This document shows positions 48,504 through 56,810 of a stretch of DNA of 64,000 nucleotides, piece by piece; positions within the stretch are counted from its first letter, which is position 1, and each line of letters opens with the position of its first letter. Origin of the DNA: Streptomyces sp. NRRL B-24484 (GTDB taxonomy: Bacteria; Actinomycetota; Actinomycetes; Streptomycetales; Streptomycetaceae); contig NZ_JOAI01000040.1 in assembly GCF_000717715.1 (NCBI RefSeq), positions 1-64,000 of the forward strand, read 5' to 3'. Under the pieces are notes generated by a model. The model was not told the origin of the DNA, did not search any database, and was given only the letters and a program-made list of their open reading frames with translations. Position numbers and translations under genes: made by a program.

Positions 48504-49844
48504 TCAGGCGCGCAAGACCTCGCGGAGGTCAGCCACGGCCCGCTCGCCGGTCCGGCTCGCCGGGATCACCCGCAGCAGATCAGCTGCACGCGAGCGCACA
48601 AGTCCGGTCCGCTGGTCAGCGGGGAGCTCGACCAGGGCGTCCACGGCCCGCCGGCAGCCGTCGACGGTATCGCCGGCGTGATGGTCGCAGAGCGCCGCGT
48701 CCATCTGCATCAAGGCCCGCGCCTGGTAGCTGCTGGCCCCCGACAGCTGTAGGGCCCGGGCCTGTGCAGACCGGGCGGGCCGGACATCGCCGAGCCTGGT
48801 GTAGGCGTGCGACAGGTGAATCTGCAGCTTCTGCTCCGGCAGCCCCAGCCACGTGTCGGCGCTTCCCGCAGAGTCGAGGCTCTCGGCGAACGCCTGCGCC
48901 TGCGTCAGGGCCTCCCTTGCCGCCTCCGCGTTCCCGGACACCGCGTGGGCCCGGGCGGACACCGCCGAAGCGAGAGCCGAGGCTGCGGACGGACGCCCAC
49001 CTGCAGCTGCCACGGCGAGGTCGGACAGGCGCACCGCTTCCCGCGGCACACCGTACGTCAGGGGTGTCATGGCCTCCCTGGCGTAGAGCCACGCGAGGAC
49101 CTGCTTGTCTCCGGACTCCTTCGCCGCCAGGCGGGCGGAGTGGAACCAGCCCCTCGCCTCCTGCGCTTCACCGAGATCGTGAAGGACGATCGCGGCCATC
49201 CCCGAGAGCTGACCTACCGTGCGACACAGTCGGCCGCGATCCTCCGTGGTCTGGGGCTGGCTCAGAAGGGTCCGCAACTCGACAACGTCGGCGGCGAGCA
49301 CGCCGAGCCGGGCGGCCGGGGCCTGGCCTCCGTAGCCGAGGGCGTAGTTGTCGGCGACCTCTTCCCAGTAGTCGAGGTCGGTGGGCGTAGTGCGGCCGGC
49401 GAGAGCGGCGTCCAGAGTGTGGCGCTCGTCGGCGAGCGTGCCGAGCGCGACGGCGGACAGGCCGCCGGCGAGGAGGGCCTTGAGGGCCAGGCGCCGCTTC
49501 ATGGCTTCGTCTGTCGAGGGTTCATGGGGCTGCTCCGTAGAACCAGGCGGGGCGGGCTTCTCCCAGGGTCGCTGAGCGAGACCGAGATATCTACCCGGAA
49601 TGCCCAGGCCGTCCGCGATCCGCTCGACACCCTCGAAAGAGGTAACCGAGGCCTCGCGGCGGGCTACAAGTGATACCCGCTCAGGCTTCATGGAACACGC
49701 CTCGGCGATGTGGTTGTAGCTGAGGCCGGCGGCCTTGGCCGCAGTGAACACGGTGGCGAAGTCGCGGATCTTCAGTGCCGCCACCACCTGCGGATCTTCC
49801 AGGAATCCGGCAGGGAGTACGAGCAGTCCCGGGCGCTCACTCAC
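48504..49844 (-). CDS. XRE-type regulator with TPR-like C-terminus
   Basis: This 446-residue protein has an N-terminal HTH (AKAAGLSYNHIAEACSMKPE, RVSLVARREASVTSFEGVER) and a short hydrophobic segment (RRLALKALLAGGLSAVALGT). About 280 residues of TPR-like helices follow (MAAIVLHDLGEAQEARGWFH, PARSAQARALQLSGASSYQA). It is typical of the large streptomycete XRE-TPR regulators that control adjacent biosynthetic genes, often through small signals. GGGGGA precedes the GTG at 49844. It diverges from the radical SAM gene at 50183 and is the likely pathway regulator. Confidence 0.85.
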   Translation of the reverse strand: MSERPGLLVLPAGFLEDPQVVAALKIRDFATVFTAAKAAGLSYNHIAEACSMKPERVSLVARREASVTSFEGVERIADGLGIPGRYLGLAQRPWEKPAPPGSTEQPHEPSTDEAMKRRLALKALLAGGLSAVALGTLADERHTLDAALAGRTTPTDLDYWEEVADNYALGYGGQAPAARLGVLAADVVELRTLLSQPQTTEDRGRLCRTVGQLSGMAAIVLHDLGEAQEARGWFHSARLAAKESGDKQVLAWLYAREAMTPLTYGVPREAVRLSDLAVAAAGGRPSAASALASAVSARAHAVSGNAEAAREALTQAQAFAESLDSAGSADTWLGLPEQKLQIHLSHAYTRLGDVRPARSAQARALQLSGASSYQARALMQMDAALCDHHAGDTVDGCRRAVDALVELPADQRTGLVRSRAADLLRVIPASRTGERAVADLREVLRA

Positions 49845-50182
49845 GAAGGTCCCCCAACGGTTGCGCGGCCGGCGGGGCGCGCGCCCCCTCGATGGGGGCC
49901 CCACGACGGGGTTACACCGCACCTGGCCGCCCGGCTTGAATCACTCATGGCAGGACGCGACGTCCTGAGCATCCGGAGGCTCAGGACGGCCGCTCAACGG
50001 CCGTACTCGCCCAGCGCACCCAGGAACTGACGGTCAGTCATGGTGTGCGGCAGCGGTCGTGTGCTTCCCAGATCGACAGGGGAGCCGCCCGTCTTCGCTC
50101 TAACGGCAGCCACTCCCACCCGTCCCGGCTGCCCCGTCATGCCCGTCGGGCTCTTCTCCGCACAGGAGAAATGGAGGCGTTC
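49845..50182. other. divergent regulatory region of the radical-SAM locus
   Basis: This 338-base spacer lies between the leftward XRE-TPR gene and the rightward radical SAM gene. It must hold both promoters. No gene or long inverted repeat was seen. Confidence 0.45.
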
Positions 50183-52345
50183 ATGGCTCCACACCGGTCC
50201 GGCCTGTTGGCCGGCTCCCTCACGCCCCTGCTGGAGGCAGTTGCCCCCGGCGTCGACCCCACCCGGGTCGCGGCCACCGCCGAAGCGTGGCGCACCATGC
50301 CCAACCGGCTGCGCCAGCACCTGAAGGACAACATGGGCGACAGCGTCGGCCGCGTGATCGTCACCGGCACGCTGGAGCGTCGGCTCGTCCTCGTCGAACG
50401 CTCCGACGGCCGCTGGAGCGTCGCGGATCTCTCGGGCCTGGCCCACGAGACCCGCCACTGGCCAGCCTGGCTGACAGGCCACATCGACCTCGACAAGCCC
50501 TCCTCATGGCTGTCGACCGCGGACCTGGACGAGTACGCGGTCCACCGGCTGTCCCAGCCGCGGCTGCTTCTGGCCGCCCTGTACCACCCCGAGAACTTCC
50601 CGCTGCCGCGCTTCCCGCTGGCGATCAGCGCCGTGGCCCGTGCCGCCCGCTCCACCCTGACGGGAACCACCAAGCTGCTCGACATGCAGCTCGGCGTCGA
50701 CCTGCAGGACCTGGTCAAGGAGGTCAGCGACCGCACGCCGGACGTCCTCGGCATCTCCGCGACCTTCGGACAGCACGACCTGCTGGTGGAGCTCCTCAAC
50801 GCCGCGTACGCCCTGCCCGAGCCTCCGCTGGTCGTGGCGGGCGGCAGCCTGACGGTCCGAAACGAGAGGCTGCTCCTCGAGGCCTACCCCGATCTGCTGG
50901 TCGCCCGGGGCGCCGGCGAGCCGACGATCCGCGGCATCCTCGCCCACTGGCACGGGGACATCCGCCGCGAGGACATCCCGGGGATCGGCTACACCGGAGC
51001 CCCGCGCGGCGCCGGCACCCTCGCCGTGCAGCGCCGCACCGGCCTGCCCGCCGCCTCCCTGCGGGACGAGAACGACATCCTGCCCGAGCTCGACCTGCTC
51101 GATGACACCTTCCGGCACCACGGCGTCGCCCAGATCGAGTGCTCCCGCGGCTGCACCAGCGCCTGCAGCTTCTGCCCGCGAGGCCACAAAGGCCAGTGGA
51201 ACGGTGCCGGCTCCGCCACGTTCCCCTGGCTCCTGGACGAGATGGGCCGCGTCTTCGACCAGCACCCCGGCACCGCGCGAATCCTGTACGCGGTCGACGA
51301 GGAGTTCATCGGCCGCGGGGCGGACGCCGTCCCCCGCGCCCTCGACATGGCCGCGACCCTCCACGGCGCAGGATTCTCCTGGGAGACGAGCTGCCGCATC
51401 GACCAGGTCGTCGACCCCGACCGCGATCTGGCTTGGCACGCCGAGCGGGCCGAGATGTGGCGCGAGCTGGTCCAGCGAGGCCTGCGCCGCTGTCTGTTCG
51501 GGGTGGAGTCCGGCGTGGACTCCATCCTCGAGCGGTTCCGCAAGGACACGACCGGCGAGCAGAGCGCGCTCGCGATCCGGACGCTCTCCGCGCTCGGCAT
51601 CCCGACGCGGTTCACCTACATCACGTTCGACCACCTGATGACACTGGAAGAGCTCAAGGCCACCTACGCGTTCCAGGGCCGCGACGACCTGCTGCTGCGC
51701 CCGCTCCCGCACCTGTCCGTCGAGGAGATCGTCGCCGGCGTGCGCGACGAGGACTTCGTCGCGAAGTACACCACGGGCCGGCAGCTCCACCAGGGCATCT
51801 CGTACATGCTCGTGTCCATGGAGTGCCTTATCGGCGCCGCCTACACCCGGATGGTCCAGGCTGCGGGCCTGGCCGGTGCGGCCAGGCCGTCGATGGGGCG
51901 CCAGGACGCCGACTTCGCGGACTGGCGGATCGGCGTCGCCTCGGAATGGGCGCAGCGGTGGATCGACCGGAACTTCGCCCTGGACTACACCCTCAAGTCC
52001 CTGGAGAAGATCTTGGACCAGGGCGAGGCGTGGCGGGCGGTGCGCGTGGCCCGGGTGGTTCTCAAGGACGCCGCATACGCGGTGCTGGGACGCATGGTCG
52101 GCGCGATCGAGGAGACGCCGCTGGCCATGGGAGTGGAGGGCGGCGGCGCCGGCCTGCACGCGAAGCTGCGGGCACTGCTGGACGAGGAGATCGCGAACCT
52201 CGGCGGTCGGGCGTGGAACGCGGTCCACTCCGCGGTCGTGGTGCTGCCCGGCGAGCGGGCCGAGCTGCTGACGGCGGAGTACCGGCGGTGGCGGGCCAAC
52301 AGCGACTGGGAGCTGATCAACGCGGGGGACCCGTGCGGGACCTGA
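50183..52345 (+). CDS. cobalamin-binding-domain radical SAM enzyme
   Basis: This 720-residue protein has a B12-binding-like Rossmann domain (about 165-285: DVLGISATFGQHDLLVELLN, PPLVVAGGSLTVRNERLLLE, LLVARGAGEPTIRGIL). A radical SAM domain follows with the 4Fe-4S motif CTSACSFC (C324, C328, C331), the partial barrel ILYAVDEEFIGRGADAVPRA and LFGVESGVDSILERFRKDTT. About 200 residues of C-terminal helices are extra. Family chemistry includes methylation of unreactive carbon or phosphorus and ring rearrangements. The ATG at 50183 follows GGAGGCGTTC; the ATG at 50171 is closer to another GGAG. It is the first gene of the putative pathway. Confidence 0.9.
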   Translation: MAPHRSGLLAGSLTPLLEAVAPGVDPTRVAATAEAWRTMPNRLRQHLKDNMGDSVGRVIVTGTLERRLVLVERSDGRWSVADLSGLAHETRHWPAWLTGHIDLDKPSSWLSTADLDEYAVHRLSQPRLLLAALYHPENFPLPRFPLAISAVARAARSTLTGTTKLLDMQLGVDLQDLVKEVSDRTPDVLGISATFGQHDLLVELLNAAYALPEPPLVVAGGSLTVRNERLLLEAYPDLLVARGAGEPTIRGILAHWHGDIRREDIPGIGYTGAPRGAGTLAVQRRTGLPAASLRDENDILPELDLLDDTFRHHGVAQIECSRGCTSACSFCPRGHKGQWNGAGSATFPWLLDEMGRVFDQHPGTARILYAVDEEFIGRGADAVPRALDMAATLHGAGFSWETSCRIDQVVDPDRDLAWHAERAEMWRELVQRGLRRCLFGVESGVDSILERFRKDTTGEQSALAIRTLSALGIPTRFTYITFDHLMTLEELKATYAFQGRDDLLLRPLPHLSVEEIVAGVRDEDFVAKYTTGRQLHQGISYMLVSMECLIGAAYTRMVQAAGLAGAARPSMGRQDADFADWRIGVASEWAQRWIDRNFALDYTLKSLEKILDQGEAWRAVRVARVVLKDAAYAVLGRMVGAIEETPLAMGVEGGGAGLHAKLRALLDEEIANLGGRAWNAVHSAVVVLPGERAELLTAEYRRWRANSDWELINAGDPCGT

Positions 52346-52350
52346 TGCGG

Positions 52351-52382
52351 GCGGGCCGCCCCCACACGTGGGGGCGGCCCGC
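52351..52382. terminator. bidirectional hairpin terminator
   Basis: GCGGGCCGCCCCCAC (52351-52365) pairs perfectly with 52368-52382. It lies between the convergent radical SAM gene (stop 52345) and nucleotidyltransferase gene (stop 52402). Confidence 0.8.
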
Positions 52383-52401
52383 GGCAGGGCAGCGGTGCGA
52401 C

Positions 52402-53037
52402 TCAGGCGGTCTTCTCCGGGATCGGCACCCAGTTGAACTCGGGGCAGAACCGGGCGTAGGTGTTGAGCTTCCACTTCGCGTAGTCGTCGATGCGGCCGCT
52501 GCTGCGCAGCAGGTGCTTGACCCACAGGTGGCAGACGCGTTCCTCCTCGGTCATCGACTCGTCGATTTGGTCGAGCATCCGGCAGGCGACCGTGAAGTCC
52601 TCCTCGGTGAGAGCGGACAGGTCGACCTCAACGCCCTCGAGCTCGAAGCTGAAGACGAGCCGGGTCGTGGAGAAGGAAGTCTTCCGCTCCCCGAGGAAGG
52701 TCGCCCTGTCGGCGAGGACCTGCATCAGGTGGTCCCGGTCGTCCTCCGGGTAGCCGATGCCGAGATCAAGGTCGGACGTCTCCAGGTTGAGGCGGGTACC
52801 GAGGGAGCCGACGTCGCGGGGCTCGCGGCCGGTCAACTCGCGGATCATCTCGGAGGCTCGGGCCCGCAGGGCCAGCAGGTGCTCGTCGTGGACGCGCATG
52901 GAGGCGTAGAACGCCTGGGCCCGCGCGTACTCGGCGTCGGTGAAGTCGGCGCGGGTCGTCCAGCCGGCGGCCGTGATCGCGCTCAGGTCGAGTTCGGTGT
53001 GGGTGCTCACGCGCCCCACGATAGCCAGATTCGTCAT
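52402..53037 (-). CDS. nucleotidyltransferase-fold protein
   Basis: This 211-residue protein contains VGSLGTRLNLETSDLDLGIG, the GS...DxD signature of polymerase-beta-type nucleotidyltransferases, and a third acidic residue in VEVDLSALTEEDFTVACRML. A helical C-terminus ends KWKLNTYARFCPEFNWVP. Members adenylylate small molecules, RNA or proteins. ATG at 53037 is annotated, but GTG at 53010 (VSTHTELDL) is a reasonable alternative. It diverges from the aldo/keto reductase with under 65 bases between starts, implying a shared compact promoter. Confidence 0.8.
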   Translation of the reverse strand: MTNLAIVGRVSTHTELDLSAITAAGWTTRADFTDAEYARAQAFYASMRVHDEHLLALRARASEMIRELTGREPRDVGSLGTRLNLETSDLDLGIGYPEDDRDHLMQVLADRATFLGERKTSFSTTRLVFSFELEGVEVDLSALTEEDFTVACRMLDQIDESMTEEERVCHLWVKHLLRSSGRIDDYAKWKLNTYARFCPEFNWVPIPEKTA

Positions 53038-53072
53038 GGTTCGTGGTGAAATCTCCTGAAGGGGGAGTAGCA

Positions 53073-54161
53073 GTGAAGGGTCTCGAACCTCGCAAGCTGG
53101 CAAGGGAGTTGACGATCAGCCCGGTGGCGATCGGCTGCTGGGCGATCGGAGGCCCCGGCCACAACTTGGGGCTGCCGATGGGGTGGGCGAACGCGGACGA
53201 GCGTGAGTCGCTGCTGGGGCTGCGCCGGGCGCACTACCTCGGCGCGAACTGCTTCGACACCGCCGACGTGTACGGGCACGGCCGCTCCGAGCGGCTGATC
53301 GGCAAGTTCCTGACCGGGGTGGACCGCGACAGTGTGGTCCTGACCAGCAAGGTCGGCTACTTCGCCGGCACCGCCGAGCACGCCTACGAGCGCACGCACA
53401 TGCGGCACCAGCTCGAGACGACGCTGCGCAACCTGGGCACCGACCACCTGGACGTGTACTTCCTGCACAACAGCTCGTTCGGCGAGCGGGACCGCTACCT
53501 CGAGGGCGCGGTCGAGCAGATGCACGCCTTCCGGGAGCAGGGGCTGATCCGGGCTGTCGGGATGCGCGGCCCGCACCGGCTGGCGACCGACCGCCTCTCG
53601 GTGCCCGTGGGGGAGCGGGAGGACAAGCGGGCCCGCTTCCGCACCCTGTTCGACATCGTTCGGCCCGACTACCTGGCGGTGCGGTTCAACGCCCTGACCC
53701 CGCCGGCCCGGGACGGGGAAGAGGACCTGTTCGCGTTCGCCGCCGCCCGCGGTGTCTCGGTACTCGCGAACAAACCGCTGGGCCAAGGCCTGCTGCTCGG
53801 CAAGTACCACCCCGACCGGCCCCCGGTCTTCGGCGACGGCGACATCCGCCAGCGGAAAGCCTGGTTCACCGCCCCGTTTCTGCGGATCATCGACGACGGC
53901 CTGCAGCCGCTGCGCGAGCGCTTCGGCCCCTCGCAGGCGGATCTGGCCCGGGTCGCGATCCGGTACGTTCTCCAACACGCCGAGAACTGCGTCGCGTTGG
54001 TCGGATTCACCCGCGCCGAGCAGGTCGAGCAGAACCTGCTGTGCCTGGGTGACGAGCTCACCGGCGACGACATGGCGTTCATCCGTGAGACCACCGGCCG
54101 GCTCCAGCAGGACCTGGACGGCGCCGGGGAGGTCTTCCTCGACGAGCTGGAGAAGCCATGA
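53073..54161 (+). CDS. aldo/keto reductase
   Basis: This 362-residue TIM-barrel protein contains NCFDTADVYGHGRSERLIGK (Asp and Tyr of the catalytic tetrad), LTSKVGYFAGTAEHAYERTH (Lys), TLRNLGTDHLDVYFLHNSSF and a C-terminal VALVGFTRAEQVEQNL for NADPH binding. It should reduce a carbonyl or oxidise an alcohol of the pathway intermediate. GAAGGGGGAG precedes the GTG at 53073. Its stop overlaps the next start (ATGA). It begins a tightly coupled run reaching 58724. Confidence 0.9.
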   Translation: MKGLEPRKLARELTISPVAIGCWAIGGPGHNLGLPMGWANADERESLLGLRRAHYLGANCFDTADVYGHGRSERLIGKFLTGVDRDSVVLTSKVGYFAGTAEHAYERTHMRHQLETTLRNLGTDHLDVYFLHNSSFGERDRYLEGAVEQMHAFREQGLIRAVGMRGPHRLATDRLSVPVGEREDKRARFRTLFDIVRPDYLAVRFNALTPPARDGEEDLFAFAAARGVSVLANKPLGQGLLLGKYHPDRPPVFGDGDIRQRKAWFTAPFLRIIDDGLQPLRERFGPSQADLARVAIRYVLQHAENCVALVGFTRAEQVEQNLLCLGDELTGDDMAFIRETTGRLQQDLDGAGEVFLDELEKP

Positions 54162-54997
54162 CGACCGCCGCGCCCGAGCAGGCCACGCTGTTCACGCATC
54201 GTTCCGCCGGCCACGAGCCCGCCGCCGACCAGCTGCGGCTGCTGACCTGGAACCTCCAGCACGCCTCGCCGGGGCGCACCGTGCGGCAGGTGGACTGGCT
54301 GGCTGGCCAGGAGGGCGCCGACGTCGCGGTGCTCACCGAGGTCTCCGGCGGGGCTGGCGGTGACACCCTGGTGCAGGAGCTGAGCGACGCCGGGTACCGG
54401 ACCGTCATCGCCCCCTGGGGCGAGGGCGACCTGCGCACCGTCATCGCCTCCCGCCACGCGGCCATCAGCGCGGAGTCCGCCCCGGTGGAGTTCCTGCCCC
54501 ACCGCTTCCCGCTCGCCTCCCTCACGGTCGCGCAGACACCGATCACGGTGGCCGGCCTGTACGTACCCTCCCGCGGGCCCCGGGAGCGCCGCAACGAGGC
54601 CAAGAGCGCCTTCCAGACCGCAGTCACCGAGGCGCTGCCCGCCCTCGCCGAACGAGGCCACCTGGTCGTCATCGCCGGCGACCTCAACGTCATCGAACCC
54701 GACCACACCCCGCCCCACCACGGCGTCTACGGCACGTGGGAGTACGACTTCTACCGCAGCTTCGCCCAGGCCGGCTTCACCGACGCCTTCCGCGCCCTGC
54801 ACCCGAACGTCGTGGAGCACAGCTGGTTCGGACGCCGCTCCGCCGCAGGCTACCGCTTCGACCACGCCCTGATCACCGAAGCCCACCGCGCGCAGGTCCT
54901 CACCTGCACCTACCTGCACGAGCCCCGCGAGGCCGGCCTCAGCGACCACTCCGCCCTCCAGCTCACCATCGACCTGACAGGGGAACCCTCACCATGA
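54158..54997 (+). CDS. endonuclease/exonuclease/phosphatase (EEP) family protein
   Basis: This 279-residue protein has the EEP motifs LLTWNLQHASPG (Asn), VAVLTEVSGG (Glu), LVVIAGDLNVIEPDH (Asp-Asn) and GLSDHSALQLTIDL (Asp-His). Members hydrolyse phosphodiesters or phosphomonoesters in nucleic acids, lipids or small molecules. Within this operon a small-molecule phosphatase role is more likely than DNA repair (inference). It is coupled by ATGA on both sides. Confidence 0.9.
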   Translation: MTTAAPEQATLFTHRSAGHEPAADQLRLLTWNLQHASPGRTVRQVDWLAGQEGADVAVLTEVSGGAGGDTLVQELSDAGYRTVIAPWGEGDLRTVIASRHAAISAESAPVEFLPHRFPLASLTVAQTPITVAGLYVPSRGPRERRNEAKSAFQTAVTEALPALAERGHLVVIAGDLNVIEPDHTPPHHGVYGTWEYDFYRSFAQAGFTDAFRALHPNVVEHSWFGRRSAAGYRFDHALITEAHRAQVLTCTYLHEPREAGLSDHSALQLTIDLTGEPSP

Positions 54998-56181
54998 CCG
55001 CGACCGTCACCGACATCGACCCCACCACGCTGCCCACCCGCCGCCGCACCGACACCGTGCTCCTCATCGGCCCGAGCACGCTGCGCCACGAGGCCCTGGG
55101 GGCGACCGGCCGCGAGATGATCGCCGCCACCTTCAGGTCCACGGCCAACCCGTCGGACAACACCCTCGTCCTCACCGCCGACAACGCGGCCGCCTCCTAC
55201 TACCGGATCGGCCCGCACGGCAGCCGCGGCAACGACACCTCCGCCACCCTCGGCCGCATCGCCCGGGCCTGCGACACCTTCGGCGACCTGGCCCCGCTGT
55301 TCCTCCTCACGGCGCTGCCCGACGGCCGCTGGCAGCCCTTCACCCAGCTCTCCTACGTCGGCTCCGAGCTGCTGTTCCTGCGCCTGGACGGCGAGCCCCT
55401 GCAAGGCGACCCCGCCAACCCGGCCACGGTCCGCGAGTGGACGGACGACCTCGCCGCCCGCCACCGCGCCCATGGCCCCCACCTCAACAACCACCAAAGG
55501 TGGTTCACCAACGCGCGCCCCGACACCGAGATCGAGCAGAAGTTCACCCTGCTCGGCGCCCCGGACATCTGGCGCCTGGCCCTCGAGGCCCGTGACCTGA
55601 TCGGCGCCGGCAACCTGCCCGGCTGGATCCTGGAGCCCGGCGGCGGATTCGAACAGTGGGACTTCCTCAACCACCTGCATGCCATCAGCGGGCCGCCCGG
55701 CGAGGAAGGCCACATCGCCTACATCCCCGCGGTCAACGGCAGCTGGATCAGCCGCCGCAAGTGGGGCGCCGACGGCATCCAGCGGCGCGAGGTCCTCACC
55801 GAGGGCCTCGACCTCGGCCGTAGCCCCGACCTGCGGCAGATCATCGCCGACCACCACGGCGTCGACGTCGACTGGTCCGCCACCTACCGCCGGGTCCGCT
55901 ACAACGTCCTGATGGAGGCCACCCGCACCGGCCACATCTTCTCCGTCATGTTCGACCGCTGCACCGTCCAGGACCGCCCCGACATCCCCGCCCTCCACCA
56001 GGCCGAGGTCGAGTACGTGCGCAGCCGCACCCTCACCCCCGCCGGCCCCGCCGACGGGCTCATGGACGACTTCGCTGCTCTCACCGACTGGACCAGGGCG
56101 TGGCTCGCCAGCCGAGCGATTCGTTGTACCGAGCACCACCTGTCCAAGGCGACCTGGCTGCGCACGCACCTCGCCACCTGA
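54994..56181 (+). CDS. two-part protein with CYTH-like C-terminal domain
   Basis: This is a 395-residue protein. Residues 1-170 form an unrecognised alpha/beta domain (TVLLIGPSTLRHEALGATGR, LTALPDGRWQPFTQLSYVGS). From about 177 the sequence reads TEIEQKFTLLG, the ExExK signature of CYTH phosphohydrolases/cyclases, followed by SWISRRKWG, RRVRYNVLMEATRTGHIFSV and HQAEVEYVRSRTL, which fit the remaining basic and acidic strands of the tunnel. CYTH proteins act on triphosphates (adenylate cyclase IV, thiamine triphosphatase, polyphosphatases). It overlaps the EEP gene by ATGA. Confidence 0.65.
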   Translation: MTATVTDIDPTTLPTRRRTDTVLLIGPSTLRHEALGATGREMIAATFRSTANPSDNTLVLTADNAAASYYRIGPHGSRGNDTSATLGRIARACDTFGDLAPLFLLTALPDGRWQPFTQLSYVGSELLFLRLDGEPLQGDPANPATVREWTDDLAARHRAHGPHLNNHQRWFTNARPDTEIEQKFTLLGAPDIWRLALEARDLIGAGNLPGWILEPGGGFEQWDFLNHLHAISGPPGEEGHIAYIPAVNGSWISRRKWGADGIQRREVLTEGLDLGRSPDLRQIIADHHGVDVDWSATYRRVRYNVLMEATRTGHIFSVMFDRCTVQDRPDIPALHQAEVEYVRSRTLTPAGPADGLMDDFAALTDWTRAWLASRAIRCTEHHLSKATWLRTHLAT

Positions 56182-56201
56182 CCACCAGGAGCCCCTCCCC
56201 G

Positions 56202-56765
56202 ATGCTTCGCCTCTCCCTGTACGGCCTCACCGGATCCGGCAAGTCCCACGTCAGCAAACTGTTCGCCGACACCCTGCACCGCCGCGGACTCACCGTCGAG
56301 GTCGTCAAGCTCGCCCTGCCCCTCTACCGTGCGCAGGCCCACCTCTACCAGGAAGCCGGCCGCGAGATCGGCACCTGGGAACCCGACCAGGAGCTCCTGT
56401 GCGAGCTCGCCCGCCAGTACCGCCGCATCAACCCCGACTACCTCGTCGAGGACTTCCTGCGCCGCACCGCCGCCAGCACCGCGCAGGTCGTCATCAACGA
56501 CGACCTCCGCGACGCCGCCACCGACTACCCCCGCATGGCCGCCGCCGGCTTCGACTTCGTCCGCATCACCTGCACCGACCCGGTGCGGCTGCGCCGTCTC
56601 GCCGCCCGCCCGGACCGCACCCAGTCGCCCGAGACCGACGCCACCTGGGGCTACGACCGCATCGTCCCGACCTGGACCCTCGACAACTCCGACGACGACA
56701 CCCGCAGCGCGCAGCTGCAGGTGGAGGAGATCGTCGCCAAGTGGCTGGCCGCACACCACACCTGA
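56202..56765 (+). CDS. P-loop kinase (nucleotide/nucleoside kinase-like)
   Basis: This 187-residue protein has Walker A GLTGSGKS at residues 8-15 and an acidic VVINDDLRDAATDY at the substrate/Walker B position. FVRITCTDPVRLRRLAARPD follows, the LID-like Arg cluster of dephospho-CoA-kinase or (d)NMP-kinase folds. It probably phosphorylates a pathway nucleotide or small alcohol. AGGAG lies 11 bases before the ATG. It is the fourth rightward gene of the run starting at 53073. Confidence 0.8.
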   Translation: MLRLSLYGLTGSGKSHVSKLFADTLHRRGLTVEVVKLALPLYRAQAHLYQEAGREIGTWEPDQELLCELARQYRRINPDYLVEDFLRRTAASTAQVVINDDLRDAATDYPRMAAAGFDFVRITCTDPVRLRRLAARPDRTQSPETDATWGYDRIVPTWTLDNSDDDTRSAQLQVEEIVAKWLAAHHT

Positions 56766-56810
56766 CCGCCCCGCCGGGCACCGCCCGGACCACAACGGAG
56801 GGGAACCCCC